Notes: a model not told the origin generated them from the letters alone. Counted from the first letter of the stretch, positions 43,201 to 52,450 are shown. The stretch: DNA of 64,000 nt from Chthonomonas calidirosea (GCA_945882415.1 CAMCWC010000001.1:248001-312000); one strand, 5' to 3'. A program made the numbers and translations.

Positions 43201-44496
43201 TTAAGCGAGAACCGCTTCTCGCCCGACCATGCTTCGCCCGTGCGAGATGTAGTAGTCGAACTCTTCGCGGAAGACCTTAACCATGCCCTTCACTGGCCAC
43301 GCCGCGGCGTCGCCAAGCGGGCAGAAGCTTCGACCGTCAATCTGGTCGGCAACCTGCACCAACAAGTCCACATCGCCCTCGCGACCCTGGCCGTTCACGA
43401 TTCGCTCCAAAATCTGAACCATCCACCGCGTTCCCTCTCTGCAAGGCGTGCACTTTCCGCAGGATTCGTTCATATAGAACACGGCGGTTCTCCAGCAGAA
43501 CTTCACGATGTCCGTGGTGTCGTTGAGCACCATGCACCCGCCTGAGCCCACCATCGAGCCGGAAGCCATCATTTCTTCGTAACCAATGATCGCTTCGTGG
43601 GTTTTCTCGACGTTCAAAATCGGCATCGAAGATCCGCCTGGAATACAGGCCTTCATGGTTCCGCGCACGCCACCCGCAAGCTCAATGAGCTCCATCAGCG
43701 GTGTGCCGAACTCGACTTCATAGTTGCCCGGCTTGTTCACGTGACCGCTAACCGAGAAAATCTTCGTTCCGCGTGAGTTCTTGGTCGAAGCACCCAGCGA
43801 TGCCCACCACTCCGCGCCGCGGTCAATGATGTACGGCACGTTCGAGTAGCTCTCGACGTTGTGGATCAGCGTAGGCTTATCCCAAACGCCTTTGATAACG
43901 GGGAAGGGAGCGTGGGGGAACTTGAGCCGTGGCATCCCGCGCTCGCCCATCAGACTGCTCATCAGCGCGGTCTCTTCGCCGCACTCGTAGCTACCCGCGC
44001 CAAGGTGAATGTATAGATCGAAGTTGAACCCTTCGATTCCCATGATGTTCTTGCCGAGCAAGTTCGCCTTGTAAGCCTCGTCAATCGCCTCTCGCAAGCT
44101 CTTCGCCGCGTCCATGAACTCGCCGCGGATGTAAACGTAACCTGCATCGCCCTGAACCGCGTATCCGGCAATCGTCATGCCTTCAACCAGCTCGAAAGGA
44201 CACGTTTCTAAAAGCTGCTTGTCCTTGAAAGTTCCGGGCTCACCCTCGTCTGCATTGCAGATCAAGTAGTGCTCGGTCTTCTTTTCCTTCGGCATACCGC
44301 CCCATTTCAGGGCCGCTGGCGCGCCCGCGCCGCCTCGGCCGCGAAGGCCAGAAGTCTTGATCGAATCAACAATCGCCGACCGCTCCATGGCCACTGCTTT
44401 TTCGAGCCCCTTGTAGCCGCCCTTAGCTTTATAGCCCTCAAGGGTGCGGAACGTGGGATCGTTGGTGTGCTCGAAAAGGAGTTTGTATTCAGCCAT
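43201..44496 (-). CDS. nuoF: NADH-quinone oxidoreductase subunit F
   Basis: This 431-residue FMN- and iron-sulfur-containing subunit of respiratory complex I accepts electrons from NADH. 'GLRGRGGAGAPAALKW' is the NADH/FMN site (family GRGGAGFP, with Ala in place of Phe). 'NADEGEPGTFKD' follows, and the [4Fe-4S] ligands lie in 'ESCGKCTPCREG' near residue 350. The rest of nuo is not in this window, although nuoE and nuoG are usually adjacent. Confidence 0.95.
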   Translation of the reverse strand: MAEYKLLFEHTNDPTFRTLEGYKAKGGYKGLEKAVAMERSAIVDSIKTSGLRGRGGAGAPAALKWGGMPKEKKTEHYLICNADEGEPGTFKDKQLLETCPFELVEGMTIAGYAVQGDAGYVYIRGEFMDAAKSLREAIDEAYKANLLGKNIMGIEGFNFDLYIHLGAGSYECGEETALMSSLMGERGMPRLKFPHAPFPVIKGVWDKPTLIHNVESYSNVPYIIDRGAEWWASLGASTKNSRGTKIFSVSGHVNKPGNYEVEFGTPLMELIELAGGVRGTMKACIPGGSSMPILNVEKTHEAIIGYEEMMASGSMVGSGGCMVLNDTTDIVKFCWRTAVFYMNESCGKCTPCREGTRWMVQILERIVNGQGREGDVDLLVQVADQIDGRSFCPLGDAAAWPVKGMVKVFREEFDYYISHGRSMVGREAVLA

Positions 44497-44516
44497 GGTT
44501 GAACGCCTAGATACTA

Positions 44517-45272
44517 CTACGAATCAGCCGCCGAGTTCACGTCGCCAGCGATCAGCTTCTGCAGTATCCGATACAGAAACGGACCTTTTTCGCGAGCATA
44601 TCGAACGTGCCACCCGAAATCTGGCGTCGTAGACAGCCAAACCGTCCGGTCAGATCTCGGATGTCCGGTCTCTGCACGATGCCGCTCAGAAAACGTCTGC
44701 ACTGCCACAATGGCCCCGGGCTTGGCCGACTCCGCAAGCCGTGTCCACAGCGGCAAATCGAAGAAGCGAACGAAAAGATAGACCTGCGCCTGCGGAATGT
44801 CGTAGTCACCCCGCACGTCGGCGCACTGCCAATCGACCGGGTGCACCCCTGGCGCAGTCGCTTCAAGGCCCTGCGCACGATCAATGCAGTCGGACAAAGA
44901 ATCAATCCCGGAAACTCGCCAGCCGAGAGAAGCCAGGAAAACCGCATCTCGCCCACCCCCGCATCCGAAGTCAACCGCCGTGCCGGGCTCCCAGTGCTTC
45001 GCGATCATGGCAATAAGCGGGGAAGGAGCCCATGCCCGTAAAGACCGTTGATCAGCAAGCCGATCTGGGCCGCATCGAACCACGTACCCAAGCGACCGCA
45101 ACTGTGCCTCTAACTCTTTTCCAGCGGCGGTCAGCAATTCACCGGAAGCCATCCAAATCGGCCGACTCGGCTCCGGCAACTGGCTCTTCCATCGTTTCAG
45201 GTCATCAGGATCGACCACGGTGCCAAACCGAACCGGATCCGTGGTCAGCCACAACGATCGGACAAGGCGCAT
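44517..45272 (-). CDS. SAM-dependent methyltransferase with rhodanese-like N terminus
   Basis: This 251-residue protein has a C-terminal class I methyltransferase part with 'TAVDFGCGGGRDAVFLASLG' (motif I) and 'RVSGIDSLSDCIDRA'. The first ~85 residues ('RPIWMASGELLTAAGKELEAQLRSLGY' in pattern) look like part of a rhodanese-like domain. The substrate is unknown; TehB-like detoxification enzymes share the methyltransferase form. It lies two bases upstream of no other minus gene and 20 bases before nuoF. Confidence 0.8.
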   Translation of the reverse strand: MRLVRSLWLTTDPVRFGTVVDPDDLKRWKSQLPEPSRPIWMASGELLTAAGKELEAQLRSLGYVVRCGPDRLADQRSLRAWAPSPLIAMIAKHWEPGTAVDFGCGGGRDAVFLASLGWRVSGIDSLSDCIDRAQGLEATAPGVHPVDWQCADVRGDYDIPQAQVYLFVRFFDLPLWTRLAESAKPGAIVAVQTFSERHRAETGHPRSDRTVWLSTTPDFGWHVRYAREKGPFLYRILQKLIAGDVNSAADS

Positions 45273-45274
45273 AC

Positions 45275-45811
45275 CTATGAGTTTGAAGCGAGATGATCTT
45301 TGCTGAGCAACCAGGAAACGTATTCACCGGCCCACATCCCGATCTCATCCTCTGCGGCGTACCCCGCGCCATACCGCAGGAAACTCGAATGCGGCATTTT
45401 GCAAAACGCGGCCGTTCGTTCAAATGGCTTCAAAAATTCTGGGCCGTGATACTTTCGGCTGCCGGTTGGAGCATATTCGTGCTCACCTGCCCCAAGCGAA
45501 ACCGCTTGCAAAAATGGCTTTCCTTCTAAAGCGTAGCTCGGGCCATACGCCCAGCCGTGGGTCAGAACCGTATCGATCCACTTCTTCATCAAATACGGCG
45601 CGCCGTACCAGTACATCGGATGCTGGAACACCAAAACGTCGGCCGATTCGCAAACCGCGTGCTCTGCCGCGATGTCGATATTGTCGTCGGGATACAGGTC
45701 GTACATGTCCCGCACCACCGCTCCAGCCCCCCGTGCGGCATCTGCCAAAGCCCGGTTCACCCGAGAATCCAGCAGGTTCGCGTGGAAGACATTCACAACA
45801 ATTCGCATCAC
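45275..45811 (-). CDS. Flavodoxin-fold NAD(P)H dehydrogenase (KefF/MdaB-like)
   Basis: This 178-residue FMN-dependent oxidoreductase has 'VVNVFHANLLDSRVNRAL' (phosphate loop), 'LVFQHPMYWYGAPYLMKKWID' in pattern, 'VLTHGWAYG' and 'PFERTAAFCKM', the typical blocks of quinone reductases related to KefF. It probably performs two-electron reduction of quinones. It lies 2 bases upstream of the methyltransferase gene in the same direction, so the two are co-transcribed. Confidence 0.88.
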   Translation of the reverse strand: MMRIVVNVFHANLLDSRVNRALADAARGAGAVVRDMYDLYPDDNIDIAAEHAVCESADVLVFQHPMYWYGAPYLMKKWIDTVLTHGWAYGPSYALEGKPFLQAVSLGAGEHEYAPTGSRKYHGPEFLKPFERTAAFCKMPHSSFLRYGAGYAAEDEIGMWAGEYVSWLLSKDHLASNS

Positions 45812-45872
45812 TTAAATCTTTGGTCCTCGTTGCTTTTAAAGGTGTCCCGTAAAAATGCGAGTACAGCTCATA

Positions 45873-46964
45873 TTACACGTTGAACCGGAAAAGCATCACA
45901 TCGCCTTCTTGCACGACGTACTCTTTCCCTTCGCTTCGGACCAAGCCCTTTTCCTTCGCCGCGTTCATCGATCCGTGCGTTACCAAGTCGTTGTAGGCAA
46001 CCGTTTCGGCCCGGATGAAACCGCGCTCGAAGTCGCTGTGGATCACGCCCGCCGCTTGCGGCGCGGTCATGCCCTTCGTAATCGTCCAGGCTCTCGTTTC
46101 TTTGGGGCCCGTGGTGAAGTAGGTCTGTAGCCCGAGCAAGCTGAAGCTCGCTCGAATCAAGCTCTGCAATCCGCCTTCCTTCACGCCAAGCGATTCCAAG
46201 AAGTCTTGCCGGTCTTCGTCCGACAACTCAACGAGTTCCGATTCAACCTGCGCCGAAATGGTGATCGTTTGCGATCCTTCGGCGGCAGCGATCTTCTCAA
46301 CTTGTCGGACCCAATCGTTGCCGGTCGCAAGGTCATCCTCGCTGACGTTGGCGGCGTAGATGATCGGCTTCTTGCTCAGAAGGCCAAGCCCACGAATGCC
46401 GTGCTCTTCATCCTCGGTCAACGGCACCAAGCGGGCCGACTTGCCATCGTTCAATGCCGGAATGATCTTTTCAAGCGCATCAATCTCGTGCTGCGCTTCC
46501 TTCTTCGTCTTAAGGTCCTTTCGGGCGCGCTCAATCCGTCGCTCTGCCTGGAACAGGTCAGAGAGAACGAGCTCAAGGTTGATGATTTCAATGTCTCGAA
46601 CCGGGTCTACCGAGCCTGCAACGTGAATGATGTCGTCATTCTCAAAACATCGGACAACGTGAACAATCGCGTCCACTTCGCGAATGTTGGCCAAAAACTG
46701 GTTGCCAAGTCCTTCACCGGTGCTCGCTCCCTTGACGAGTCCCGCGATGTCAACGAACTCCATTCGCGCCGGCAGAATAGCTTCGGATCCGGAAATCTTC
46801 GCCAAAACCTCAAGCCGAGGATCGGGCACGGTGACCATGCCGACGTTCGGCTCAATGGTGCAGAAAGGGAAGTTGGCGGCTTGGGCTTGGGCGTTCGCTA
46901 CGACCGCATTAAAGAGGGTGGTCTTTCCGACGTTCGGCAGTCCGACATTTCCGGCACGTAACAT
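45873..46964 (-). CDS. ychF: Ribosome-binding ATPase YchF
   Basis: This 363-residue Obg-family protein hydrolyses ATP. It has G1 'GLPNVGKTTLFN', 'FVDIAGLVKGASTGEGLGNQFL' in pattern (G3 and the following loop), and 'YAANVSEDDL' in place of NKxD, as in all YchF. A coiled-coil region (about 130-180) and a C-terminal TGS domain ('GPKETRAWTI', 'MLFRFNV' end) complete it. It binds ribosomes and responds to oxidative stress in other bacteria. Confidence 0.96.
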   Translation of the reverse strand: MLRAGNVGLPNVGKTTLFNAVVANAQAQAANFPFCTIEPNVGMVTVPDPRLEVLAKISGSEAILPARMEFVDIAGLVKGASTGEGLGNQFLANIREVDAIVHVVRCFENDDIIHVAGSVDPVRDIEIINLELVLSDLFQAERRIERARKDLKTKKEAQHEIDALEKIIPALNDGKSARLVPLTEDEEHGIRGLGLLSKKPIIYAANVSEDDLATGNDWVRQVEKIAAAEGSQTITISAQVESELVELSDEDRQDFLESLGVKEGGLQSLIRASFSLLGLQTYFTTGPKETRAWTITKGMTAPQAAGVIHSDFERGFIRAETVAYNDLVTHGSMNAAKEKGLVRSEGKEYVVQEGDVMLFRFNV

Positions 46965-46980
46965 AAGGCGAGTGGAGTGT

Positions 46981-46997
46981 ACCGGGACACGCCCGGT
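46981..46997 (-). terminator. Short hairpin ACCGGG-ACACG-CCCGGT
   Basis: A perfect 6-base stem lies 10 bases after the lipoprotein gene stop (47007) and before ychF. It has no clear T-run. It is a weak terminator candidate. Confidence 0.3.
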
Positions 46998-47006
46998 CCC
47001 CCGGCC

Positions 47007-47879
47007 TCAAATGCCGTTGTCGCCCAGAATCCGCAAGATCTCGCCGTCACTTGCCGCCGCGACGTTCATACCCTTTGGAACCTTCGGACGGCGGAAATGA
47101 ACGTAGTCAAACTTCGCGATTAGGTCCGGGTTCCCGGTCTTGATCACCGTTCCGTTGTGTTGCTGCGCGGACAGCTTGCTGGCACTCGGATAGTCCGTGT
47201 AAACCGTCATCCCAACCTGCAATGAGTCCGGCATATCCGGTCGCTGGTACCGCTTGTGAACCATCCACTCGCCATGCTGCTTGTGCAAGCAGACGATATT
47301 CGGCCCAATTTTTGCAATCTGCAGATACGCTTCGCCGCCGGCCGCGGGAATCTTCTCCAAGTCGGACTGGCCGCCCGAGGTTGTTTTGACTTCGAACTGA
47401 TAATTGCCTGATTGGTCCGCGCATCCCAAGCTAAGGAACACGTAATTCTCGCGTCCACCCTGCCAGGTGCGGGCGTTATCCGTGCGCGGCGTCCGAATCA
47501 TCAAGCCTCCTAGCGAAAACAAACTGTGCGGCGCATCGTTGCCAGCACGATTTGTGGTCTGGAGCTTTGTGGTGACGATAAAGTCGCCCGTGACTTCCTT
47601 GTACACGAGTGGCCCGCGATAATCCATGTACCAAGTACTGGTGTACGGGATCATCGTAAGCCACCCCGCATCCGCCTTGAAAGTCTGCAATTGATCCGCG
47701 TTCCAACCCTCGGTGACGTCTACATGCTTCCAAGCACTCAACGCGCTTGAAGCGTCAAAGTCATCGGAAAGACCGCCTAGCTCCGGGGCAGGACCTTGAT
47801 CCACCGTGGTCGAAGCAATCTCCGAGTGGCATCCCGCCAATATCACCCCGACAATACAGAGATAAGCGATCTTCTTCAT
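47007..47879 (-). CDS. Lipoprotein with DUF1349-like lectin fold
   Basis: This protein is about 290 residues from ATG 47879. The signal peptide carries the lipobox 'GVILAGC'. The mature part resembles a concanavalin-like (DUF1349/LamG) domain: 'WKHVDVTEGWNADQL', 'ITKLQTTNRAG'-type strand (here VTTKLQTTNRAG), 'LGGLMIRTPR' and 'YLQIAKIG'. It probably binds carbohydrate at the cell surface. An upstream extension to 47984 in frame lacks a signal peptide and is rejected. Confidence 0.75.
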   Translation of the reverse strand: MKKIAYLCIVGVILAGCHSEIASTTVDQGPAPELGGLSDDFDASSALSAWKHVDVTEGWNADQLQTFKADAGWLTMIPYTSTWYMDYRGPLVYKEVTGDFIVTTKLQTTNRAGNDAPHSLFSLGGLMIRTPRTDNARTWQGGRENYVFLSLGCADQSGNYQFEVKTTSGGQSDLEKIPAAGGEAYLQIAKIGPNIVCLHKQHGEWMVHKRYQRPDMPDSLQVGMTVYTDYPSASKLSAQQHNGTVIKTGNPDLIAKFDYVHFRRPKVPKGMNVAAASDGEILRILGDNGI

Positions 47880-47934
47880 TGAATTCACCGTTTCATGTCG
47901 CAGACCGACGGCGACTTTATCATAACACCGAGAG

Positions 47935-49386
47935 CTAGCCGACGGTAACCGAACTTTGTACACGGGCTCCGCCACCCACGGCATTCACCCGAATCACCCC
48001 TGAAGTCGCGGTGACCGTTCCTTGGACTTCGGCAAACATTGCGCCCGGTGACACGATAACGTTCGTTGGTAGGGTGATCCCTGGCGAACTCTCAAGTTGC
48101 AGTGGCATACCACCGGGTCCCGCGCCAAACTGCAAATCGATTCGGAACGTAACGGTTTGCCCGTTCACGGCTGCCGATGAATCTGGGGTGATCGACTTGA
48201 GGTTTGAAACGCCAACGAGCCGAGGTCGGCTAGCGGAGGTCGTCATCGCCACTACATTGTTATAGCGGTCAAAGCCGAAGTATCCAAGCTGTCCGACCCC
48301 GGTCAACGAGAAGCTTGTCGAACCAGAAGGTAGTGCCAGCGAAAAAGCAAAATCGCTACTTGTAGACTGTTCCGCGATCCGTCCGTTTTGGTCCCAAGTG
48401 ACCGCAACCGCCGGATACTCGTCGACAATCGAAAAGTCTGGATTCACCAAGAACCGCCGATTGTCGATCCCGACGATCGCTTGGATGAAGTACTGACCAT
48501 TCGGGAGTCTCGTCGCATTTCGAACTGACCCGGCAAAAGGGACGGTCGGGCCGAGCCCGTTGACGGTGTCCGCTCGTCGAACAAAGCCGCCGCCAAAGAT
48601 CAGAACGTCCTCAAGCGTCGGAGCAACCCTCGCCGTTGGCACAGACAAGATGAAATCCACTACGTACGGCAATGAAAACCTTTGCCGCATATCCCCGGCG
48701 CGATTGAACCGCATCAAGTAGTTTCCGGTGTCATCGTTCTGCACCGGTCGTCCGGAAAGCGAAGTCCAAAGATTCCCCTGCGCATCAATGTTTCCGGCCG
48801 TAAATCGATCGCCTTCAAACGGTCGGAAATTCCACTCGACGCCAGTCGTTGATCGGAACCATACGTTCGGATAGTCTTCGCTATCAAAGCCTGTGCTGAC
48901 ATATGAGATCCCACCGCCCGCAAAATACGTCACGCCTCCTGTGTTCTGCACGTCCCAGAACGAAAAATCGGCCCTTGGGCTCGCCGCGTATTCCGCGACG
49001 GAGCCATCGGTCCGAACCTGAATCAATCGGTTTCCAACCGTCGGGTTATCGCCATCGTAGTCCTGCTGGACCAGCGCAACCGTGCTGAGATTGTTTAGAC
49101 TCCTGGCGCCAGAAACCCCATCGCGAAACAGTCTGGAATCCTTGTTAGCCCGGATCAACCGCCCGGTGGTCGTGTCATAGGTCGCCAAATGGAACTTGTT
49201 CGCGAAGTTCGATTTGTAGGTGTAAACCGTTGCGCGCTGACCGTTCACGCTTAGGCTTCCCAAAAACGAGGCAATTCCATCGTGGAGCGGCACGTTGTAG
49301 CTTGGAGTTAACACGGTTTGAGCGGAAGCTTGCGCCGTGATCGCGGCGACTAAAGCGCCTGCCAACAATAATCTTGCGTTTTTCAT
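47935..49386 (-). CDS. Secreted protein, propeller-like plus Ig-like domain, paralogue B
   Basis: This 483-residue protein has a signal peptide (residues 1-22, ending 'AQASAQ'). Residues 25-390 are beta-rich with repeated 'RFNRAGDMRQRFSLP' and 'VTWDQNGRIAEQ' strands, as in beta-propellers. The C-terminal ~95 residues ('GVSNLKSITPDSSAAVNGQTVTFRIDL' in pattern) resemble an Ig-like module. It is a clear paralogue of the upstream gene, and the two overlap by 4 bases. Function is unknown. Confidence 0.72.
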   Translation of the reverse strand: MKNARLLLAGALVAAITAQASAQTVLTPSYNVPLHDGIASFLGSLSVNGQRATVYTYKSNFANKFHLATYDTTTGRLIRANKDSRLFRDGVSGARSLNNLSTVALVQQDYDGDNPTVGNRLIQVRTDGSVAEYAASPRADFSFWDVQNTGGVTYFAGGGISYVSTGFDSEDYPNVWFRSTTGVEWNFRPFEGDRFTAGNIDAQGNLWTSLSGRPVQNDDTGNYLMRFNRAGDMRQRFSLPYVVDFILSVPTARVAPTLEDVLIFGGGFVRRADTVNGLGPTVPFAGSVRNATRLPNGQYFIQAIVGIDNRRFLVNPDFSIVDEYPAVAVTWDQNGRIAEQSTSSDFAFSLALPSGSTSFSLTGVGQLGYFGFDRYNNVVAMTTSASRPRLVGVSNLKSITPDSSAAVNGQTVTFRIDLQFGAGPGGMPLQLESSPGITLPTNVIVSPGAMFAEVQGTVTATSGVIRVNAVGGGARVQSSVTVG

Positions 49387-50864
49387 GGTTCTACCGTCAC
49401 TGAGGAATAGATAGACTTGCCCGCCGCCTTGGCCCGAACCCGAATCGTTCGCGCATCGGTTGCCGTAATGAGTCCATCGACCGTTACTGTGTTTGCACCC
49501 GGCGGGACCAACACTTCGGTTGGTAAGGTCATGCCCAGCTGGGAGTAGAGCAGTACTCGAAGCCCGCTCGGCGGTGCATTAAAGTTCAGGTTGATTTGGA
49601 AGGGAACCGTTGCGCCCGGTGCCACCGGAGCCGCCGGTCCGTTTAGCTCCTTCAGATTGGAAACTCCAACCAGCCGCATGCGCCCCGAGAGATAGGTCGT
49701 CAGAACCAGGTTCTGGTACCGATCAAAATTCAAACTGTTAATCGATCCGACTCCCGGCACCGAAAACACGGTGGGTTCGGCACCCGTCTCGATCTGGAAT
49801 CGTGCCTCGTCTGCCGCCAAGGGAGTGATGCTTCGAACAACGCGGTCGAGGCGATCAACCGTAGCGTTGCCGTTTGGATAGCTCGCAGCGATCGTGAAGT
49901 CCTGGTTAACAATTGCCGTTCGAATACCGATCCCAGGGGTATCTAGCTTCATGAAGTACTGCCCATTTGCGAGTTGGTGGAAAGAGTAGATCGTGTGATC
50001 GAACGGCACCGGACTTCCGAGTCCGGTGATTAGGTCCGCGCGTCGCACTTCCCCTTGCGCGAAGATCAGCGCGTCTTCACGATTTGTTCCTGGGGTCACC
50101 GAGCGAACCGTCTCAATAAAGCGAATGGCACCATTCTGCAAGGTGAACTTCGCCGTAACCTGGCCGCCCGAATTGAGTCGGACCAGCCAAAGATTCTGTG
50201 GGTCGGTCAGCTCCGGCTTGCCGAAAAACGCGGCCCAGGTATTGCCTTGGTTGTCAATGGCTCCAGCGCGGAACTCGTCGGAAGAGTCGAAAGGGTCTCC
50301 TTCCCCCGGGCGATAGTGCCACTCGGTGCCGTCGTTCGATTTCACCCAAAGGTCTGGAAAACCGCTGTCTGGGTCGTCGATTCGAAGCGTCTCGCCACCG
50401 GACAGAATCCAGCGCCGTCGACCACTTTCGGCTACATCCCAAAAATTGAACTGAGCGCGATCTGACATTTCATGCCGAGTCACTTGATCGGAGGGTGTTA
50501 TCTCCAACACTCGGGCTCGGCCGGTGTAATCCAAACCGTCCGGGGACTCATAGGCTGCGAAAAACCGACTGCGACTCGGCAATTCTCGTACGCTGGTCAT
50601 CGAGCCGGGATAGTAAATCGCATCGATGACTTGATTCAAGAGCGTGCCCGAAGTTGTATCGAACGTGCTCACGAAATGCTTTCGGCTGTAGTTCGACTTG
50701 TAGGAGTAAACCGTCACTCGCTGACTCAGAAGGTTGACCGAGCCGATGGTCCCCCGGAAGTCGTCGTGCAGAATGCGCGTGTAATTCGGCGTCAGCGTTG
50801 TTTGGGCCTGGCCGATCGTGGCAAAAGCGATTAGAAAGCACGCCTGGACAATTCGATTCTTCAT
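49383..50864 (-). CDS. Secreted protein, propeller-like plus Ig-like domain, paralogue A
   Basis: This 493-residue protein has a signal peptide (residues 1-20, 'IAFATIGQAQ'). It aligns with the downstream gene from end to end by shared blocks: 'TVYSYKSNYS' against 'TVYTYKSNFA', 'FNFWDVAESG' against 'FSFWDVQNTG', and 'RLVGVSNLKELNGP' against 'RLVGVSNLKSITPD'. Tandem duplication is evident. No anchoring motif is seen, so both products are likely released or periplasmic. Confidence 0.72.
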   Translation of the reverse strand: MKNRIVQACFLIAFATIGQAQTTLTPNYTRILHDDFRGTIGSVNLLSQRVTVYSYKSNYSRKHFVSTFDTTSGTLLNQVIDAIYYPGSMTSVRELPSRSRFFAAYESPDGLDYTGRARVLEITPSDQVTRHEMSDRAQFNFWDVAESGRRRWILSGGETLRIDDPDSGFPDLWVKSNDGTEWHYRPGEGDPFDSSDEFRAGAIDNQGNTWAAFFGKPELTDPQNLWLVRLNSGGQVTAKFTLQNGAIRFIETVRSVTPGTNREDALIFAQGEVRRADLITGLGSPVPFDHTIYSFHQLANGQYFMKLDTPGIGIRTAIVNQDFTIAASYPNGNATVDRLDRVVRSITPLAADEARFQIETGAEPTVFSVPGVGSINSLNFDRYQNLVLTTYLSGRMRLVGVSNLKELNGPAAPVAPGATVPFQINLNFNAPPSGLRVLLYSQLGMTLPTEVLVPPGANTVTVDGLITATDARTIRVRAKAAGKSIYSSVTVEP

Positions 50865-51039
50865 TGCAATACACCACCCACGAATCGGTGTTGAACAGTC
50901 CGATACATCTACATCCTAGCTGTTCATCTCTCCGCTGACAAGCCCTATCAACGAAAGTTTGAGGAGAATCTTTAAAGGTCCATACTCGTTCCCCACCTTG
51001 AGCCGAATCGATCCCTTGCTTGACGTTCGACCCCCGTTC

Positions 51040-51723
51040 TTGGTAAGACGAAGTGTGCTCGCCTCTCTCTCGGCTCTCCTCATTCTCCAAGCCGGTCCCA
51101 AACCGACTCCGTTGTTCAACGGCAAGGACCTCACGGGTTGGACCATGGACGTGCCCGAACTCGACAAGAATCCGGAAGGGACAAAACCATTCATCGTGCG
51201 CAACGGGCTCCTGGTCAGCCTCGGAACCCCCGGTGGCCACCTCATCACCCGGCAGGCCTACGCAAACTACCGCTTCACCGTCGAGTACCGATTCTCGGCT
51301 AAGCCCGGCAACTGCGGCGTCCTCGTCCATGCCAGCAAACTCCGCCGACTTTACGGCATGTTCCCGCAAAGCATGGAAGTGCAGATGCAAAGCGGCGACG
51401 CGGGAGACTTCTGGTGCATCGGCGAAGACATCGTTGTTCCCGATATGGAAGCCCGTCGCGGACCAAAGGAAAACTGGGGCGTGGATGGAGACAAAGCTCG
51501 TCGAATCAAAAACCTCACCGACGGCACAGAGAAGCCGCTGGGCGAGTGGAACAAGATGATGGTCGAGTGCATCGGCGACCGCGTTACCGTTTGGGTGAAC
51601 GACGTGAAGGTCAACGAGGGCACCAACTGCACCGCGAAGTCGGGCAAAATCGCCATCCAGGCCGAAGGCAGCGAAGTCGAGTTCCGCAAAGTGGAACTCC
51701 AACAGCTCCGGGTATCGCTCTAG
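51040..51723 (+). CDS. Secreted DUF1080 (3-keto-disaccharide hydrolase-like) protein
   Basis: This protein is about 227 residues if TTG 51040 is the start, which gives the signal peptide 'VRRSVLASLSALLILQAGP'. GTG 51055 or TTG 50959 are alternatives. The mature part starts 'PLFNGKDLTGWTM', the DUF1080 hallmark, with 'NYRFTVEYRFSAKPGNCGVLVH' in pattern and 'WNKMMVECIGDRVTVWVNDV' in pattern. Some members hydrolyse 3-keto-glycosides in the periplasm. It converges with the methyltransferase gene through CTAG. Confidence 0.85.
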   Translation: MVRRSVLASLSALLILQAGPKPTPLFNGKDLTGWTMDVPELDKNPEGTKPFIVRNGLLVSLGTPGGHLITRQAYANYRFTVEYRFSAKPGNCGVLVHASKLRRLYGMFPQSMEVQMQSGDAGDFWCIGEDIVVPDMEARRGPKENWGVDGDKARRIKNLTDGTEKPLGEWNKMMVECIGDRVTVWVNDVKVNEGTNCTAKSGKIAIQAEGSEVEFRKVELQQLRVSL

Positions 51724-52403
51724 CGCTTCTCGAATACCAGTAAATGCTGCCACGGCAGCATCGTTTTGTTCTCGACAAACTTCAGCGGAAAGAAGGCCAT
51801 TTCTTTCCGCACCTGAGCTTCCGTCATTTTGTGAAGCTCCTTAATCGGCACGTTCTCGTCCTCGCCGCGATACTCAACAAGCACCAACTTGCCGCCCCTC
51901 TTCAGGCCCTTCACCATGTTCGTGACCATCTCATATGGGTAATCGAACTCGTGATACACATCCACCAGCAGCATCAAATCGGCGCTGGCCGGGGCAATCT
52001 TTGGGTCCTTAATGGTGCCAAGAATCCCTTTCACATTCTTGGTTCCTTGCTTCGCCGCCTTTTGAGCGATGATGTCGAGCATCTCTTGCTGAATCTCGAC
52101 CGCTAGAACTTTGCCCTTCGGCCCGACGAGCCTGGCCATCGGGAAGCTGATCGTCCCGCTCCCGGCACCGATGTCGGCCACGACCATCCCCGGCTTCAAG
52201 CCGAGATTCCGGATCATGACGCTGACCGCCTCTTCCTTCTCCCGCTCCGGCCGGTCCAACCACCCCGCCGCCTGATGCCCCATTACCTGAGCAATCTCTC
52301 GCCCGCAGTAAAACTTCCCGATCCCGTCGAAACTAGCGGGCGCCGTCGTATATCCCGGCCGCCCCTGCAAAACCAACCCCGCCAACAAGATCGTAAGTGA
52401 CAT
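51720..52403 (-). CDS. Exported class I SAM-dependent methyltransferase
   Basis: This 227-residue protein has an N-terminal hydrophobic signal-like segment ('LTILLAGLVLQGRPG'). The methyltransferase core has motif I 'VVADIGAGSGTISFPMARL', 'VLAVEIQQEMLDII' and 'LMLLVDVYHEFDYP'. The block 'AGWLDRPEREKEE' near residue 45 is common in a group of exported methyltransferases of unknown substrate. An export signal on a SAM enzyme is odd, because SAM is cytoplasmic; the segment might be an uncleaved anchor. Confidence 0.85.
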   Translation of the reverse strand: MSLTILLAGLVLQGRPGYTTAPASFDGIGKFYCGREIAQVMGHQAAGWLDRPEREKEEAVSVMIRNLGLKPGMVVADIGAGSGTISFPMARLVGPKGKVLAVEIQQEMLDIIAQKAAKQGTKNVKGILGTIKDPKIAPASADLMLLVDVYHEFDYPYEMVTNMVKGLKRGGKLVLVEYRGEDENVPIKELHKMTEAQVRKEMAFFPLKFVENKTMLPWQHLLVFEKR

Positions 52404-52450
52404 GACTACTGGAGTCTACGACGATCTGGGTTGAGTTGCGCTCCGCTTGA

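Noticed and set aside
50548-51753. A 401-codon minus-strand frame across the DUF1080 gene
   Set aside because: It overlaps two well-supported genes and has no recognisable protein pattern.
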